Assembly (NCBI GenBank): GCA_022844125.1
Contig: JALHMI010000020.1
Coordinates: forward strand, 17,688-81,687
Direction: 5' to 3'
DNA: 64,000 nt
Source: Pirellulales bacterium
GTDB lineage: Bacteria; Planctomycetota; Planctomycetia; Pirellulales; PALSA-1355
Shown: positions 43,273 to 53,497 of the stretch, piece after piece
Numbering within the stretch: position 1 is the stretch's first letter
How the letters are laid out: the number at the start of each line of letters is the position of its first letter
Made by a program: the position numbers and the translations under genes
The notes under the pieces: generated by a model
The model's input: only the letters and a program-made list of their open reading frames with translations
The model's database searches: none
What the model was told of the DNA's origin: nothing

Positions 43273-43991
43273 GCGGTCGGCACCCGCAGCGGTTCCGGCA
43301 GCACGGGGGCAGAGTCCAAGGGCGGCAGCCCTACGGTGCCGGCCACGTACAGCTCGCCTTCGCGCAGCTCGATCGATTCCAGCCGCAGCGACTCGTCGGG
43401 GCGATCGCCCAGCCTTGGCAGCGTGACGAGCGCCACGGGGTCGCCGCGCGACTTGCGCCATTCCAGCCGCAAGTTCAACTCCCGAGCCACGTGCGACAGG
43501 CCATCCAGAATCGGTCCCAGCGGCACTGGCAGCGAACCGGCTCGCACGCTGCGAATCCGAATGGCCACGACGTGCGGACTTTGCAGATAGGCCTCGAACA
43601 AGACCGAGACGACCGTATCGATTTCGCCGGTGCGGTAATGACAACCCAGCGCCGCGCCATCGGCCGTGATCGAGACGCGCGGGTCGCGAATCTCGTCAGG
43701 CAGCAGATGCGCATAGTTGGTGGCCAGTTCGAGCGCCAACCAGGCGTTGATCTCGTCGGCCGTGAACAGGCTCGACCAGTTTCCCCGGTTGTGCAGATCG
43801 CTGGCCAGGGCCGAGGCCCTGGCCACGAACGAATCGCGTTCGTCCACCTGCGAGGCGGCCTCGACCGCCACGGCCTTCTGATAGAAGATCGGCACCGCTT
43901 GCGATGCCTGGTACAGCAACAGAACGGCTATACCCGCCACCAGCAGTAGCGAGACTGACGCAAGCGCGGCGATCTTGACCGCACGAGGCAC
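43179..43991 (-). CDS. Membrane-anchored protein of unknown function
   Basis: 270 residues from the GTG at 43991; an ATG at 44072 in the same frame would add 27 residues. A single N-terminal membrane helix (IAALASVSLLLVAGIAVLLL) suggests a signal anchor with the rest outside. The body contains FTADEINAWLALELATNYAHLLP, then beta-rich segments (VSITADGAALGCHYRTGEI, VVAIRIRSVRAGSLPVPLG) and an acidic tail (ELDDESGREGPGDDEPR). This resembles planctomycete anchored proteins with a lipid- or LPS-transport-like fold, but I cannot name a family. Its 3' end overlaps the LigD-PE-like gene by 94 bases on the opposite strand. Confidence 0.75.
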   Translation of the reverse strand: MPRAVKIAALASVSLLLVAGIAVLLLYQASQAVPIFYQKAVAVEAASQVDERDSFVARASALASDLHNRGNWSSLFTADEINAWLALELATNYAHLLPDEIRDPRVSITADGAALGCHYRTGEIDTVVSVLFEAYLQSPHVVAIRIRSVRAGSLPVPLGPILDGLSHVARELNLRLEWRKSRGDPVALVTLPRLGDRPDESLRLESIELREGELYVAGTVGLPPLDSAPVLPEPLRVPTAQLELDDESGREGPGDDEPRIGARENDALQK

Positions 43992-44497
43992 GGCGGACGT
44001 CCCTGTCTGGATTATCGAGTGGCCCAGAACTGGCCGGGGCGAAAAGGTCGCGAATAGTAGGCCGCCGCACAATACGCGTCAATCCCGCCAAGTTGGGCGG
44101 CCGGCCGCTGGACTGCTAGCAAGGCCAAGCTCCCGGGACCCAACGCTGGAAGCCGCGGAAACCTCGTGATTTCCCGGAGAATATGCACAAATTCGGCTGT
44201 CAGTGATTCCCCAATTGGCCAGATCGGGTTACAATGTCGCCGGAGTCAACGGTTCGACGATTTTCGCCGCCCAGCGTTTTCCAATCCGCGTTCTGCGGAG
44301 CTGTGTGGCAGGGACTGCTCGACCTTAACCATTTCGGCTGTCAGTCAGACAACGCGTAATTCAAGGGACACGTTTGCCGGCGCGCGTCGCCAGGCAGGCC
44401 TGAACTCTCGTTTGAGTCACATCCTCTTTCATCGTGCGTCGCTCGTCGCGCTCTTCTGCTCGACTGCGTTCGCGCTCTGCAACAGAAAAGGGCGAAC
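43992..44497. other. Divergent intergenic region
   Basis: About 500 bases between the anchored protein and the ArsR gene. TACAAT at 44231-44236 on the + strand is a possible -10 for the regulator, about 260 bases from its start. No gene or structured repeat was recognised. Confidence 0.4.
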
Positions 44498-44908
44498 ATG
44501 GTGAACGCTCTTCACACTCAGCCTCCCGGTAGTTCCGCCGATGTCGGCACCAACAATCAGCCGCAGCCGGCCGTGTCGGATGCCCTGGTGAATAACCTCG
44601 TCAAGCTCTTCAAGCTCCTCTCCGATGAGACTCGCTTGCGGATTCTCTATTACCTCACCGAACGCAGCGAGCTGCACGTGCGGGCACTCTGCGAATTGCT
44701 CGGCGAAAGCCAGCCCGCGGTCAGCCATCACCTGGCCCTGCTGCGGGTGGCCGGCCTCATCGAGCGCCGCCGCGAAGGCAAGCACAATTTTTACGGTCTC
44801 AAGACCCGTCAGTTCTCGACGTTGCTCGACATGCTCTTCGAGACTATGCCCGAGGGGGACCGCAAGATTCGCTTCGACGATTACATGCTGTCGCAGGTGC
44901 CGGAATAA
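44498..44908 (+). CDS. ArsR-family winged-helix regulator
   Basis: 136 residues. After a Pro/Ser/Gln-rich N-terminus (about 28 residues), the winged helix-turn-helix runs to about residue 115: LFKLLSDETRLRILYYL, then SELHVRALCELLGESQPAVSHHLALLRVAGLIERRREGKHNFYGL. The recognition helix is well conserved. No metal-binding ELCVCD motif is present (the corresponding stretch is VRALCELLG with one Cys), so metal sensing is doubtful. GGGCG precedes the ATG. The target is unknown; the thioredoxin-like gene downstream is convergent, not co-transcribed. Confidence 0.9.
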   Translation: MVNALHTQPPGSSADVGTNNQPQPAVSDALVNNLVKLFKLLSDETRLRILYYLTERSELHVRALCELLGESQPAVSHHLALLRVAGLIERRREGKHNFYGLKTRQFSTLLDMLFETMPEGDRKIRFDDYMLSQVPE

Positions 44909-44988
44909 CTAGCTAACCGATGCCATGGGTCGCCGCGTCGCGGCTCACCCATACTCGAGCGCGTGCCGGCCACCGGCCAGGCCCCGTA

Positions 44989-45609
44989 CTATTCAACGAC
45001 TTCGCCGGGAGACTCGGTAGCATCACTTGCTGCCGCCGGCTCCTTCACGAGTTCCGCAACCAGGGCTCGAACCTTCTCGTACGCGCCTTCGCTCTCAAAC
45101 CGCTCGCGCAGCTTGCCCGTGCGGTCATAGACGAACACGGCCGGCACGGCGTTCAGCTTGAACTTCCGGTACAAGACGTCGCTCTCTTCATTTGACATGA
45201 AGTTGTCGAACGTTGCGGCTTGTGATTTCAGGAACTCCAGCACAGGAAGTTCTGCGTCCTCCGGCGTGCCAAGTCCCTCGAAGTCAAAGCTCAGCGAGAC
45301 GCAAGCCACATCCTCGCCCGGGTACGCCTTCTGCAGATCGACCAGGTTGTGGAAGTCCTTCATGCACGGCGGACACGATGTGCTCCAACAGTCCATCACG
45401 ACCACTCGGCCCTGCTTCGCGGCCAGCCGCTGCTGAATCTCGTCAAAGCTGAGGATCTCCAGCTTCACGTCGGCCGCGCTCGCTTCGCCTGCGGTCTCAA
45501 CTGCCGCCGTCGAATTGGCATCTGGAGCCGACGATTGCGGTTTATTGCAGCCGGAGCATAGCAGACAGATTACGAAGCACCACGAAAGCAAAGGAACTAG
45601 TCTGCGCAT
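44989..45609 (-). CDS. Thioredoxin-fold lipoprotein (TlpA/ResA-like)
   Basis: 206 residues. The signal peptide ends in a lipobox (LLCSGC), so the protein is lipid-anchored outside the cytoplasm. The active site is CWSTSCPPCMK (CPPC), followed by FKLNAVPAVFVYDRTG with the cis-Pro. This is the size and layout of ResA/TlpA reductases, which keep cytochrome apoproteins or other envelope thiols reduced. It is smaller than the other TlpA-like protein in this window (10414-11841) and lacks that protein's N-terminal domain. Confidence 0.9.
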   Translation of the reverse strand: MRRLVPLLSWCFVICLLCSGCNKPQSSAPDANSTAAVETAGEASAADVKLEILSFDEIQQRLAAKQGRVVVMDCWSTSCPPCMKDFHNLVDLQKAYPGEDVACVSLSFDFEGLGTPEDAELPVLEFLKSQAATFDNFMSNEESDVLYRKFKLNAVPAVFVYDRTGKLRERFESEGAYEKVRALVAELVKEPAAASDATESPGEVVE

Positions 45610-45727
45610 GGCTGGCCTTCAGGTGGGAGATTGGCATGGCGGGTTCGCTTGACGCACAAGCCATTGTAGCGCCCCTCCCGCCGCCGCGTCAAAACGTGGT
45701 TTGCAGCGCGCCAGGCACTTATCTACC

Positions 45728-46237
45728 ATGCCCTCTATGAACGAGTTCATCCACGAGCGTCACAAGCCCCTCTCGCCGCTCGACCGCCCCCGCGAGCTCG
45801 TCATCGCCTGTGCGCCGCTGCGCAGCAACATCAACCTCTCGCGCATCGTACGGCTTGCCGGTTGCTCGGGCGTCAATCGCGTGATCGCCTGCGGCACCGC
45901 CAAGGTGATCGGCAAGATCGCCCGCGACGGAGCCGACACCGTCGAGATCGAAGTCCATCGCACGCTTCCGCCGGTCCTCAAGGACCTCCGCCGCGAGGGC
46001 TATCAGCTCGTCGGCCTCGAGCAGACCACGAGCTCGCAGAACTTGCACACGTTCAAGTTCCAGCGCCGGACGGCACTTGTCATCGGCAACGAACGTGCCG
46101 GCATCACCGACGAGATCCTCGCCCTGCTCGACAGCGTGGTCGAGATTCCCGTCTGGGGACTCCCCTACAGCTACAACGTCGCCACCGCCACCACCATGGC
46201 CATGTACGAATACTGCAAACAGTTTCCGACCGGGTGA
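45728..46237 (+). CDS. TrmH/SpoU-family RNA 2'-O-methyltransferase
   Basis: 169 residues from the ATG at 45728 (a second ATG at 45737 is close). The SPOUT fold motifs are present: NLSRIVRLAGCSGVNRVI (motif 1, N..R), ALVIGNERAGITDEIL (motif 2) and IPVWGLPYSYNVATATTMAMYEY (motif 3, cofactor knot). The family methylates ribose 2'-OH in tRNA or rRNA using SAM; the exact site cannot be told. It lacks the N-terminal RNA-binding domain of RlmB and is of the short TrmH type. A shared terminator lies between it and ppdK. Confidence 0.9.
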   Translation: MPSMNEFIHERHKPLSPLDRPRELVIACAPLRSNINLSRIVRLAGCSGVNRVIACGTAKVIGKIARDGADTVEIEVHRTLPPVLKDLRREGYQLVGLEQTTSSQNLHTFKFQRRTALVIGNERAGITDEILALLDSVVEIPVWGLPYSYNVATATTMAMYEYCKQFPTG

Positions 46238-46248
46238 GCGCAACAATA

Positions 46249-46283
46249 AAGGCCGCGGGCTCGCATTGCAAACCCGCGACCTT
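46249..46283. terminator. Terminator between trmH-like gene and ppdK
   Basis: aaggccgcggg (46249-46259) pairs with cccgcgacctt (46273-46283), one G-T-type mismatch, loop 13 bases. It lies between convergent stops at 46237 and 46305. The T runs are weak on both sides. Confidence 0.55.
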
Positions 46284-46304
46284 GATGTTGTCAATTAAGT
46301 CGGC

Positions 46305-49034
<2,730 letters not shown>

Positions 49035-49370
49035 GGATCGACGTTCCTTTCAAAGCTCAAGCGCCAGCGGATGGCGCTCGCCTCACTCGCCATCATGCGA
49101 ACCGTTGGGGAGACATGTACAAGCGGGTCAATCTAACAAGTCGGCCCCAAGAGCGTCAAGGAGCCGTAAGGTCCACGCAGCTAAGGGCATAAGTCAGTCG
49201 CAGCTAGCGCGAAACCGCCAGCCATCGCGTCGCGACTGAGACGCCCGAAAACGGTGCCAGGAACCGCTTCTGAGAAGAGGTTCCCGGCACCGTTTTTTCG
49301 GCGCGCAAGCAAGCGGGTGGACGAAGCCACCCGCTGCCGAAGTCAGGGGCAATCAAGCCGGGAGCGCCGC
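49035..49370. other. Intergenic region with a hairpin
   Basis: About 335 bases between divergent-start ppdK and the PadR-linked membrane gene. It holds the long palindrome at 49248-49296 and nothing else recognisable. Confidence 0.5.
49248..49296. terminator. Long palindrome, terminator or REP-like element
   Basis: 18-base arms (49248-49265 and 49279-49296) with one mismatch, a short inner stem (CTTC/GAAG) and T runs on both sides. It is 75 bases beyond the stop of the membrane gene at 49371, so it can end that operon. The sequence aaaacggtgccaggaacc may also be a dispersed repeat. Confidence 0.75.
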
Positions 49371-50081
49371 TCAGGCGTGCATCATCTGCCGGCCGTTTCT
49401 CATTTGCCGCCAGATGGCCCAGCCGCAAATCGCCAGCGGTAGAACAAACTGCAACACCTGTGACGCGCTGGGGGACCTGCTGAACGAGAGGCCCAATGTC
49501 AGTCGGCCTTGCTCATGCATTGTGGGCAGCATGATGTCGATCGCTGCCAGGCCGCCCAAAACTGCGATCACTACTGACGCGGCTGCCAGCCACTTCCAAC
49601 TCACTTGCGCGCGGTCGGCCAATCGGGCAAAGAACGCTGCCGAGGCAGCGGCCGGCAAGATCAGCAGCCCCAAAACCGTGTAGGGCAGGCATGCGTTCGC
49701 GAATTGCCACGCCGCCCCGCCCGTGTCGACCTTCCCGCTTTCGATGCCCAGCGCGCCCATCAGCAGGATGATGCACGTGAGCGACGCGAACCACAGCACC
49801 GGCAGCGACAACACCGGGAGCACCACAAACATCAACACCGGGTGCCGCTGCGAGAACCTCGCCTTGCGAAACTCCTGTGCCGCCGAAGCGGCCACGTGGC
49901 CGGGCGAACCCAGCCGTTGAAAGACGCCGTGAAGATCTTTGGCATCCGTGCTCATACGATCCTCCAAAAGGTTAGAGAGATGATCCGAAAGTTCCAACAC
50001 AAACCGCTCCACGTAGAGCGGCGGTAGTTTGCGGCGAACCAGCTCGGTCCGCAGTTCAAGAAGCCAGCGCTGGGCGTTCAC
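49371..50081 (-). CDS. PadR-associated membrane protein
   Basis: 236 residues. The first 75 residues form a HAAS-like cytoplasmic helical domain (LELRTELVRRKLPP, VLELSDHLSNLLEDRM, LGSPGHVAASAAQEF). Four hydrophobic segments follow (about 82-110, 128-150, 160-185, 205-225). Such proteins sit downstream of PadR regulators and are often described as permease-like or DUF1700/HAAS membrane proteins. Its start overlaps the 3' end of the PadR gene by 26 bases, so the two are translationally coupled. Function unknown; possibly a signal transducer. Confidence 0.82.
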   Translation of the reverse strand: MNAQRWLLELRTELVRRKLPPLYVERFVLELSDHLSNLLEDRMSTDAKDLHGVFQRLGSPGHVAASAAQEFRKARFSQRHPVLMFVVLPVLSLPVLWFASLTCIILLMGALGIESGKVDTGGAAWQFANACLPYTVLGLLILPAAASAAFFARLADRAQVSWKWLAAASVVIAVLGGLAAIDIMLPTMHEQGRLTLGLSFSRSPSASQVLQFVLPLAICGWAIWRQMRNGRQMMHA

Positions 50082-50418
50082 GTTCGCCTCCTTGCAAAGC
50101 GTGATTCACGGCCCCCACGATCCGCTGCCAGGCGGATACCGATTCGGCGAGCTGCTTTTTGCCGCGCGGGGTGACACGATAGACGACCCGCTCGCGGCCG
50201 CCGACCACTTCGCGTGCAGCAGCCAGCACGCCCTGGGTCTCCAGCCGGTGCAGGATCGGATAGATGCAGCCCTCGCCGAACTCGAGCGTGCCGCCCGTCG
50301 CCAGCTTGATCGATTGCACCAGCTCATAGCCGTACATCGGCCGCCGCGAGAGCAGCTCCAGGAGCAGCAGCTCCGGAACGCCGTTCAAGAACGCGGGATT
50401 TGTCTTGCGAATTGCCAT
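50056..50418 (-). CDS. PadR-family transcriptional regulator
   Basis: 120 residues with the short PadR winged helix: LLLLELLSRRPMYGYELVQSI, FGEGCIYPILHRLETQGVL (recognition helix) and the wing VVYRVTPRGKKQLAE. The C-terminal helix (SVSAWQRIVGAVNHAL) would mediate dimerisation. PadR regulators of this two-gene type commonly repress their own operon. It overlaps the partner membrane gene. Confidence 0.92.
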   Translation of the reverse strand: MAIRKTNPAFLNGVPELLLLELLSRRPMYGYELVQSIKLATGGTLEFGEGCIYPILHRLETQGVLAAAREVVGGRERVVYRVTPRGKKQLAESVSAWQRIVGAVNHALQGGERERPALAS

Positions 50419-50511
50419 CGAAAACTGGCCTCCATGCCTCGAAGTTCGAGGGCTTGTACCTCAAGGTTCGAGGTACAGCAAGGTCAGTTTCTCATATAAG
50501 GACGAGCGGCT

Positions 50512-50820
50512 TCAACTTGGCCGCCGAAAGTGTCTGGGCAAATCCCGCGCGCCATGGATGACTTGGATGACCTCAATCCCGGCGGGAACCGTCAGATAGA
50601 AAGCAATGAAGCCCTTGGCGGTCAGGCAACGCACCCCGCTACCCAATTCGCTCCGCGGCACTCCGATTTCAGGGTTTTGCGCGTATACGCGGACACGCTC
50701 ATCAATGGCAGCCACGACTCGGTCGGCAACGTCATTGCTTTGCGATTGAGATTTGATATACGACCAGATCGCGTGCAAATCTTCTTGCGCGCTGGGAACG
50801 TAGATGGCAATCCGATCCAC
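50512..50820 (-). CDS. ParE/RelE-superfamily toxin
   Basis: 102 residues starting with GTG at 50820. Family features: AQEDLHAIWSYIKSQS near the N-terminus, a central NPEIGVPRSELGSGVRCLTAKGFIAFYLTV beta region, and the C-terminal VIQVIHGARDLPRHF, where HGARD is the ParE-type signature. ParE proteins poison gyrase; RelE relatives cleave mRNA. The upstream antitoxin stop shares one base with this start (TAGTG). A chromosomal toxin-antitoxin pair is the best reading. Confidence 0.88.
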   Translation of the reverse strand: MDRIAIYVPSAQEDLHAIWSYIKSQSQSNDVADRVVAAIDERVRVYAQNPEIGVPRSELGSGVRCLTAKGFIAFYLTVPAGIEVIQVIHGARDLPRHFRRPS

Positions 50821-51071
50821 TAGGGTTCCCCGTGACGTCGCCGTGCTTCACGTTTGAATGCCTCCATGTTCAACGGCTGCGACGCGGTCGTACCAGCTTC
50901 CGCAATCCGGGCTTGAATCTCTTTGCGCAAATCCAAGTGACGCTGTTCGGCGTCCTCTAAGGCAGCCATTGCGCTGGTGAGAAACTCGCTGACGGAACAA
51001 CCACGTGCTTCAGCCAATTGTGCGGCATGTTCCAGTACGGCAGGATCAACATGCAGAGGTCCAGCAGCCAT
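50820..51071 (-). CDS. Antitoxin of the ParE-type pair
   Basis: 83 residues, acidic and helical (DPAVLEHAAQLAEARGCSVSEFLTSAMAALEDAE), resembling a ribbon-helix-helix or ParD-like antitoxin, with a basic C-terminus (AFKREARRRHG) suited to toxin binding. The stop overlaps the toxin start by one base, the standard order antitoxin then toxin. The exact class cannot be named with certainty. Confidence 0.82.
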   Translation of the reverse strand: MAAGPLHVDPAVLEHAAQLAEARGCSVSEFLTSAMAALEDAEQRHLDLRKEIQARIAEAGTTASQPLNMEAFKREARRRHGEP

Positions 51072-51125
51072 TTGGATTCTCCTTGAAATGTGGCTCTATT
51101 ATACCTCGACGCACTGCTGAAAGCC

Positions 51126-51596
51126 TCAACTCACTGGGGCTGTGCTCGCGGCACCGGCCTCCCCCGGAATCCGAAACTGCCGGGCAATCGCCAGCCGCAA
51201 CACCAGGTACGCCAGCAACCCCGTCGGGCCCATCATGAACGTCAGCAGCATGCAGGGAATCACCAGCAAGTGCGGCACGCCCACCTTCTGTGCGTCGCGC
51301 ACTTCCCAGCTCCCCACGAAGATGTCGAACGCCAGGTAGTGAATCCAGCCCGCCACCAGGACGCCATCAACCGAGAACGCCGATCGGACACCGGCCAGCG
51401 AACCAAATGCCGCGAATCCCTCCGGCACCTGGCCGAAATACTTCAGGAACAACACGATGTATGTCACGGCCAGGATCGCGGGGATCAGCGCCACGGTGAT
51501 CGTCTGCGTCCAGCGCCAGCGCGGCAGAAACACCAGGAGCAGCCAGCCGGGCATGACAATGTACCCGGCAATGTCGAACAGGCGAGGGAGATCCAT
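51126..51596 (-). CDS. ABA4-like (DUF4281) membrane protein
   Basis: 156 residues from the ATG at 51596, with GGAGA about 9 bases upstream; a TTG at 51614 is an alternative. Four hydrophobic segments alternate with short loops: YIVMPGWLLLVFLP, IPAILAVTYIVLFL, the central GWIHYLAFDIFVGSWEVRDA, and a last pair containing FMMGPTGLLAYL. The last two motifs are the ABA4/DUF4281 signature. In plants ABA4 is needed for neoxanthin formation; bacterial homologues may modify or bind carotenoids, but this is not established. Confidence 0.85.
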   Translation of the reverse strand: MDLPRLFDIAGYIVMPGWLLLVFLPRWRWTQTITVALIPAILAVTYIVLFLKYFGQVPEGFAAFGSLAGVRSAFSVDGVLVAGWIHYLAFDIFVGSWEVRDAQKVGVPHLLVIPCMLLTFMMGPTGLLAYLVLRLAIARQFRIPGEAGAASTAPVS

Positions 51597-51626
51597 GACA
51601 TGCTTCTCCGGCAAAGAATTGGTTGG

Positions 51627-53288
51627 TTACTCGACGATTGGCTCTCCCCACTCCGCCGTGAATTTAACCTGACACTTCTTGCATTGCACGCGCCGTCCCA
51701 GGTGAGCCGGCTTCAAATTGCTCTCGTTGCCGCAGCCGCCACACTTGACGGTTAGCCGCAGCTTACTGATCGCTTGGCCGCTCATGGCCGCTTCCGGCAC
51801 TCCGGCCAGCACAATGTCCGCCGGTTCCAGCCGCGTGAGCAGCTTCTTGGTCAACGGCGCGATGTCGGCAATCCGATCGGCGAGCCGCCGGATGCCTTGC
51901 TCGAAAACGTTTCGCACGAGTCGTCCATTGCCAAAGTGCTCGTCCCGATGATCCAGCAAATAGCGAAACCCCAGCATGAGCCGCGCCCGCGTTTCGGCCG
52001 GCAGCTCGTAATGGTTCTTCTCGCACAGGCTCGTGAAAATCCGGCACAATTCCACCACGCCGTAGTCCGGAAACGACAGCGTGCGATTAAACCGCGAACT
52101 CAAGCCGGGGTTCGACTCCAGCAACCGCTGCATTTCGGCGGGATAACCGGCCAGAATCACAATCAACCGCGCCCGCTCGTCTTCCATCCGCTTGAGCAGA
52201 ATCTGCACGGCTTCATGGCCGTAGGGATCGTCCCCCTCTTCGCTCACCAGGGCATACGCTTCGTCGATGAACAGCACGCCGTCGAGCGCCTTGTCGATGA
52301 TCTTGTTCGTCCGCTCGGCCGTCTGCCCGACATAGCCAGCCACCAGCGCGGATCGATCCGCCTCGACCAGGTGCCCGCGCTTCACGACGCCCAGCGCCCC
52401 GAACACTTCGCCCAGGATGCGTGCCACCGACGTCTTGCCCGTGCCGGGGTTGCCGGTGAACACCGTGTGCAGGCTGACCTGCGTGCGCGGCAGTCCCGCC
52501 TCCTCTCGATGCTGTTGCACCTGCAGAAATCGGGTCAGCTCGCGCACCTCGGCTTTAATGCTCGCCAGCCCGATCAGCTCGTCGAGCGCCTTGAGGGCGG
52601 CCTGCAGTCGCTCTTCTTTCGTCGGTGGCGCCGCCTGCGTGGCAGGAACTTTGTCATCGCCTGCCAGGACGCTCTTCACGGCCACAAGCTCATCGAGCCG
52701 GCCCTGTTCGACGGGCACTCCCATCGGTACGCCAGCCGGGACTTCCCTGTGCTCAATCGGAACGGGCAGCAAGTGACGATGGACCTCGGCCAGCAGGCCC
52801 TTGAGCTGCACGGCTTCTTCCGCCGCCAGCACGCCGTCGGCCATGGCCACCAGGTTGGCAACCCGCATCACCACCGTTTCGACTTCGCTCACGCGATCGT
52901 GAAGCGCCAGAACTTCTTCGAACGGCCGCAGCAGACGATACCAATCGAATTTGTCCGTCATCGGCACCAGTTCCCGCATCACGGTGCCAATTTCGTCGTC
53001 GGCGAAGTGTCGTCCCCACAGCTTTTCGATCAGCAATTGGGCCAGCCGCCGCTCGGCCGCGCAAAACTTCCGATCGGCCTGCATGATGGTCAGAAAGATC
53101 TTGACCAGTAGCCCGCGGGCCAGGTCTTCCATCAGGCTGCGCGAGGCCGCTTCGTCGCGCCGGAGTCGCTTGGCGGCAACGCTGTGATTCCAGGCATCCG
53201 CGCTCGACCGGTAGAGCTCGAGGCAATCGTCAACGGCCTCGCTGAAGGCAGCAAGGTGCGGATCGCGCGAATCGACCGATCTGGGCAT
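51627..53288 (-). CDS. CbbX/SpoVK-type AAA+ ATPase with TerB-like and zinc-ribbon ends
   Basis: 553 residues. The N-terminal part (about 60-170) has two acidic-helix motifs (MQADRKFCAAERRL and VAMADGVLAAEE) like the TerB tellurite-resistance domain. The AAA+ core has Walker A GNPGTGKTSVAR (about 278-290), a pore-type stretch (VGQTAERTNKII), Walker B VLFIDEAYAL (about 340), and NPGLSSRFNRTLSFPDY with the sensor/Arg-finger region. The C-terminus is a zinc ribbon, CGGC then CKKC (about 522-542). CbbX/SpoVK ATPases remodel proteins (for example Rubisco activation or spore assembly); this three-part arrangement implies recruitment of a specific client. None is evident nearby. Confidence 0.87.
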   Translation of the reverse strand: MPRSVDSRDPHLAAFSEAVDDCLELYRSSADAWNHSVAAKRLRRDEAASRSLMEDLARGLLVKIFLTIMQADRKFCAAERRLAQLLIEKLWGRHFADDEIGTVMRELVPMTDKFDWYRLLRPFEEVLALHDRVSEVETVVMRVANLVAMADGVLAAEEAVQLKGLLAEVHRHLLPVPIEHREVPAGVPMGVPVEQGRLDELVAVKSVLAGDDKVPATQAAPPTKEERLQAALKALDELIGLASIKAEVRELTRFLQVQQHREEAGLPRTQVSLHTVFTGNPGTGKTSVARILGEVFGALGVVKRGHLVEADRSALVAGYVGQTAERTNKIIDKALDGVLFIDEAYALVSEEGDDPYGHEAVQILLKRMEDERARLIVILAGYPAEMQRLLESNPGLSSRFNRTLSFPDYGVVELCRIFTSLCEKNHYELPAETRARLMLGFRYLLDHRDEHFGNGRLVRNVFEQGIRRLADRIADIAPLTKKLLTRLEPADIVLAGVPEAAMSGQAISKLRLTVKCGGCGNESNLKPAHLGRRVQCKKCQVKFTAEWGEPIVE

Positions 53289-53405
53289 CGAGAATTAGGA
53301 GATGAAACGGGGGCGTCCTGAACGCCACCACATTATACCGCCTCAGCGGGGGAATGCGACCGAACCGCTGAACGAGCACGTTTCTACGGTCGCCAATAAA
53401 AACAG

Positions 53406-53433
53406 CGGCCCGGTCCTCGCTGGGACCGGGCCG
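53406..53433 (-). terminator. Intrinsic terminator of the YTV-repeat gene
   Basis: cggcccggtcc (53406-53416) pairs perfectly with 53423-53433 across a 6-base loop. On the reverse strand it is followed by TGTTTTTATTGG. It is 65 bases beyond the stop at 53498. Confidence 0.85.
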
Positions 53434-53497
53434 CCGATGTTGACCAGACCTTCAACTGAGGACGGCTCAGAAGAAGACCACAAACCCTAACTTCCGT

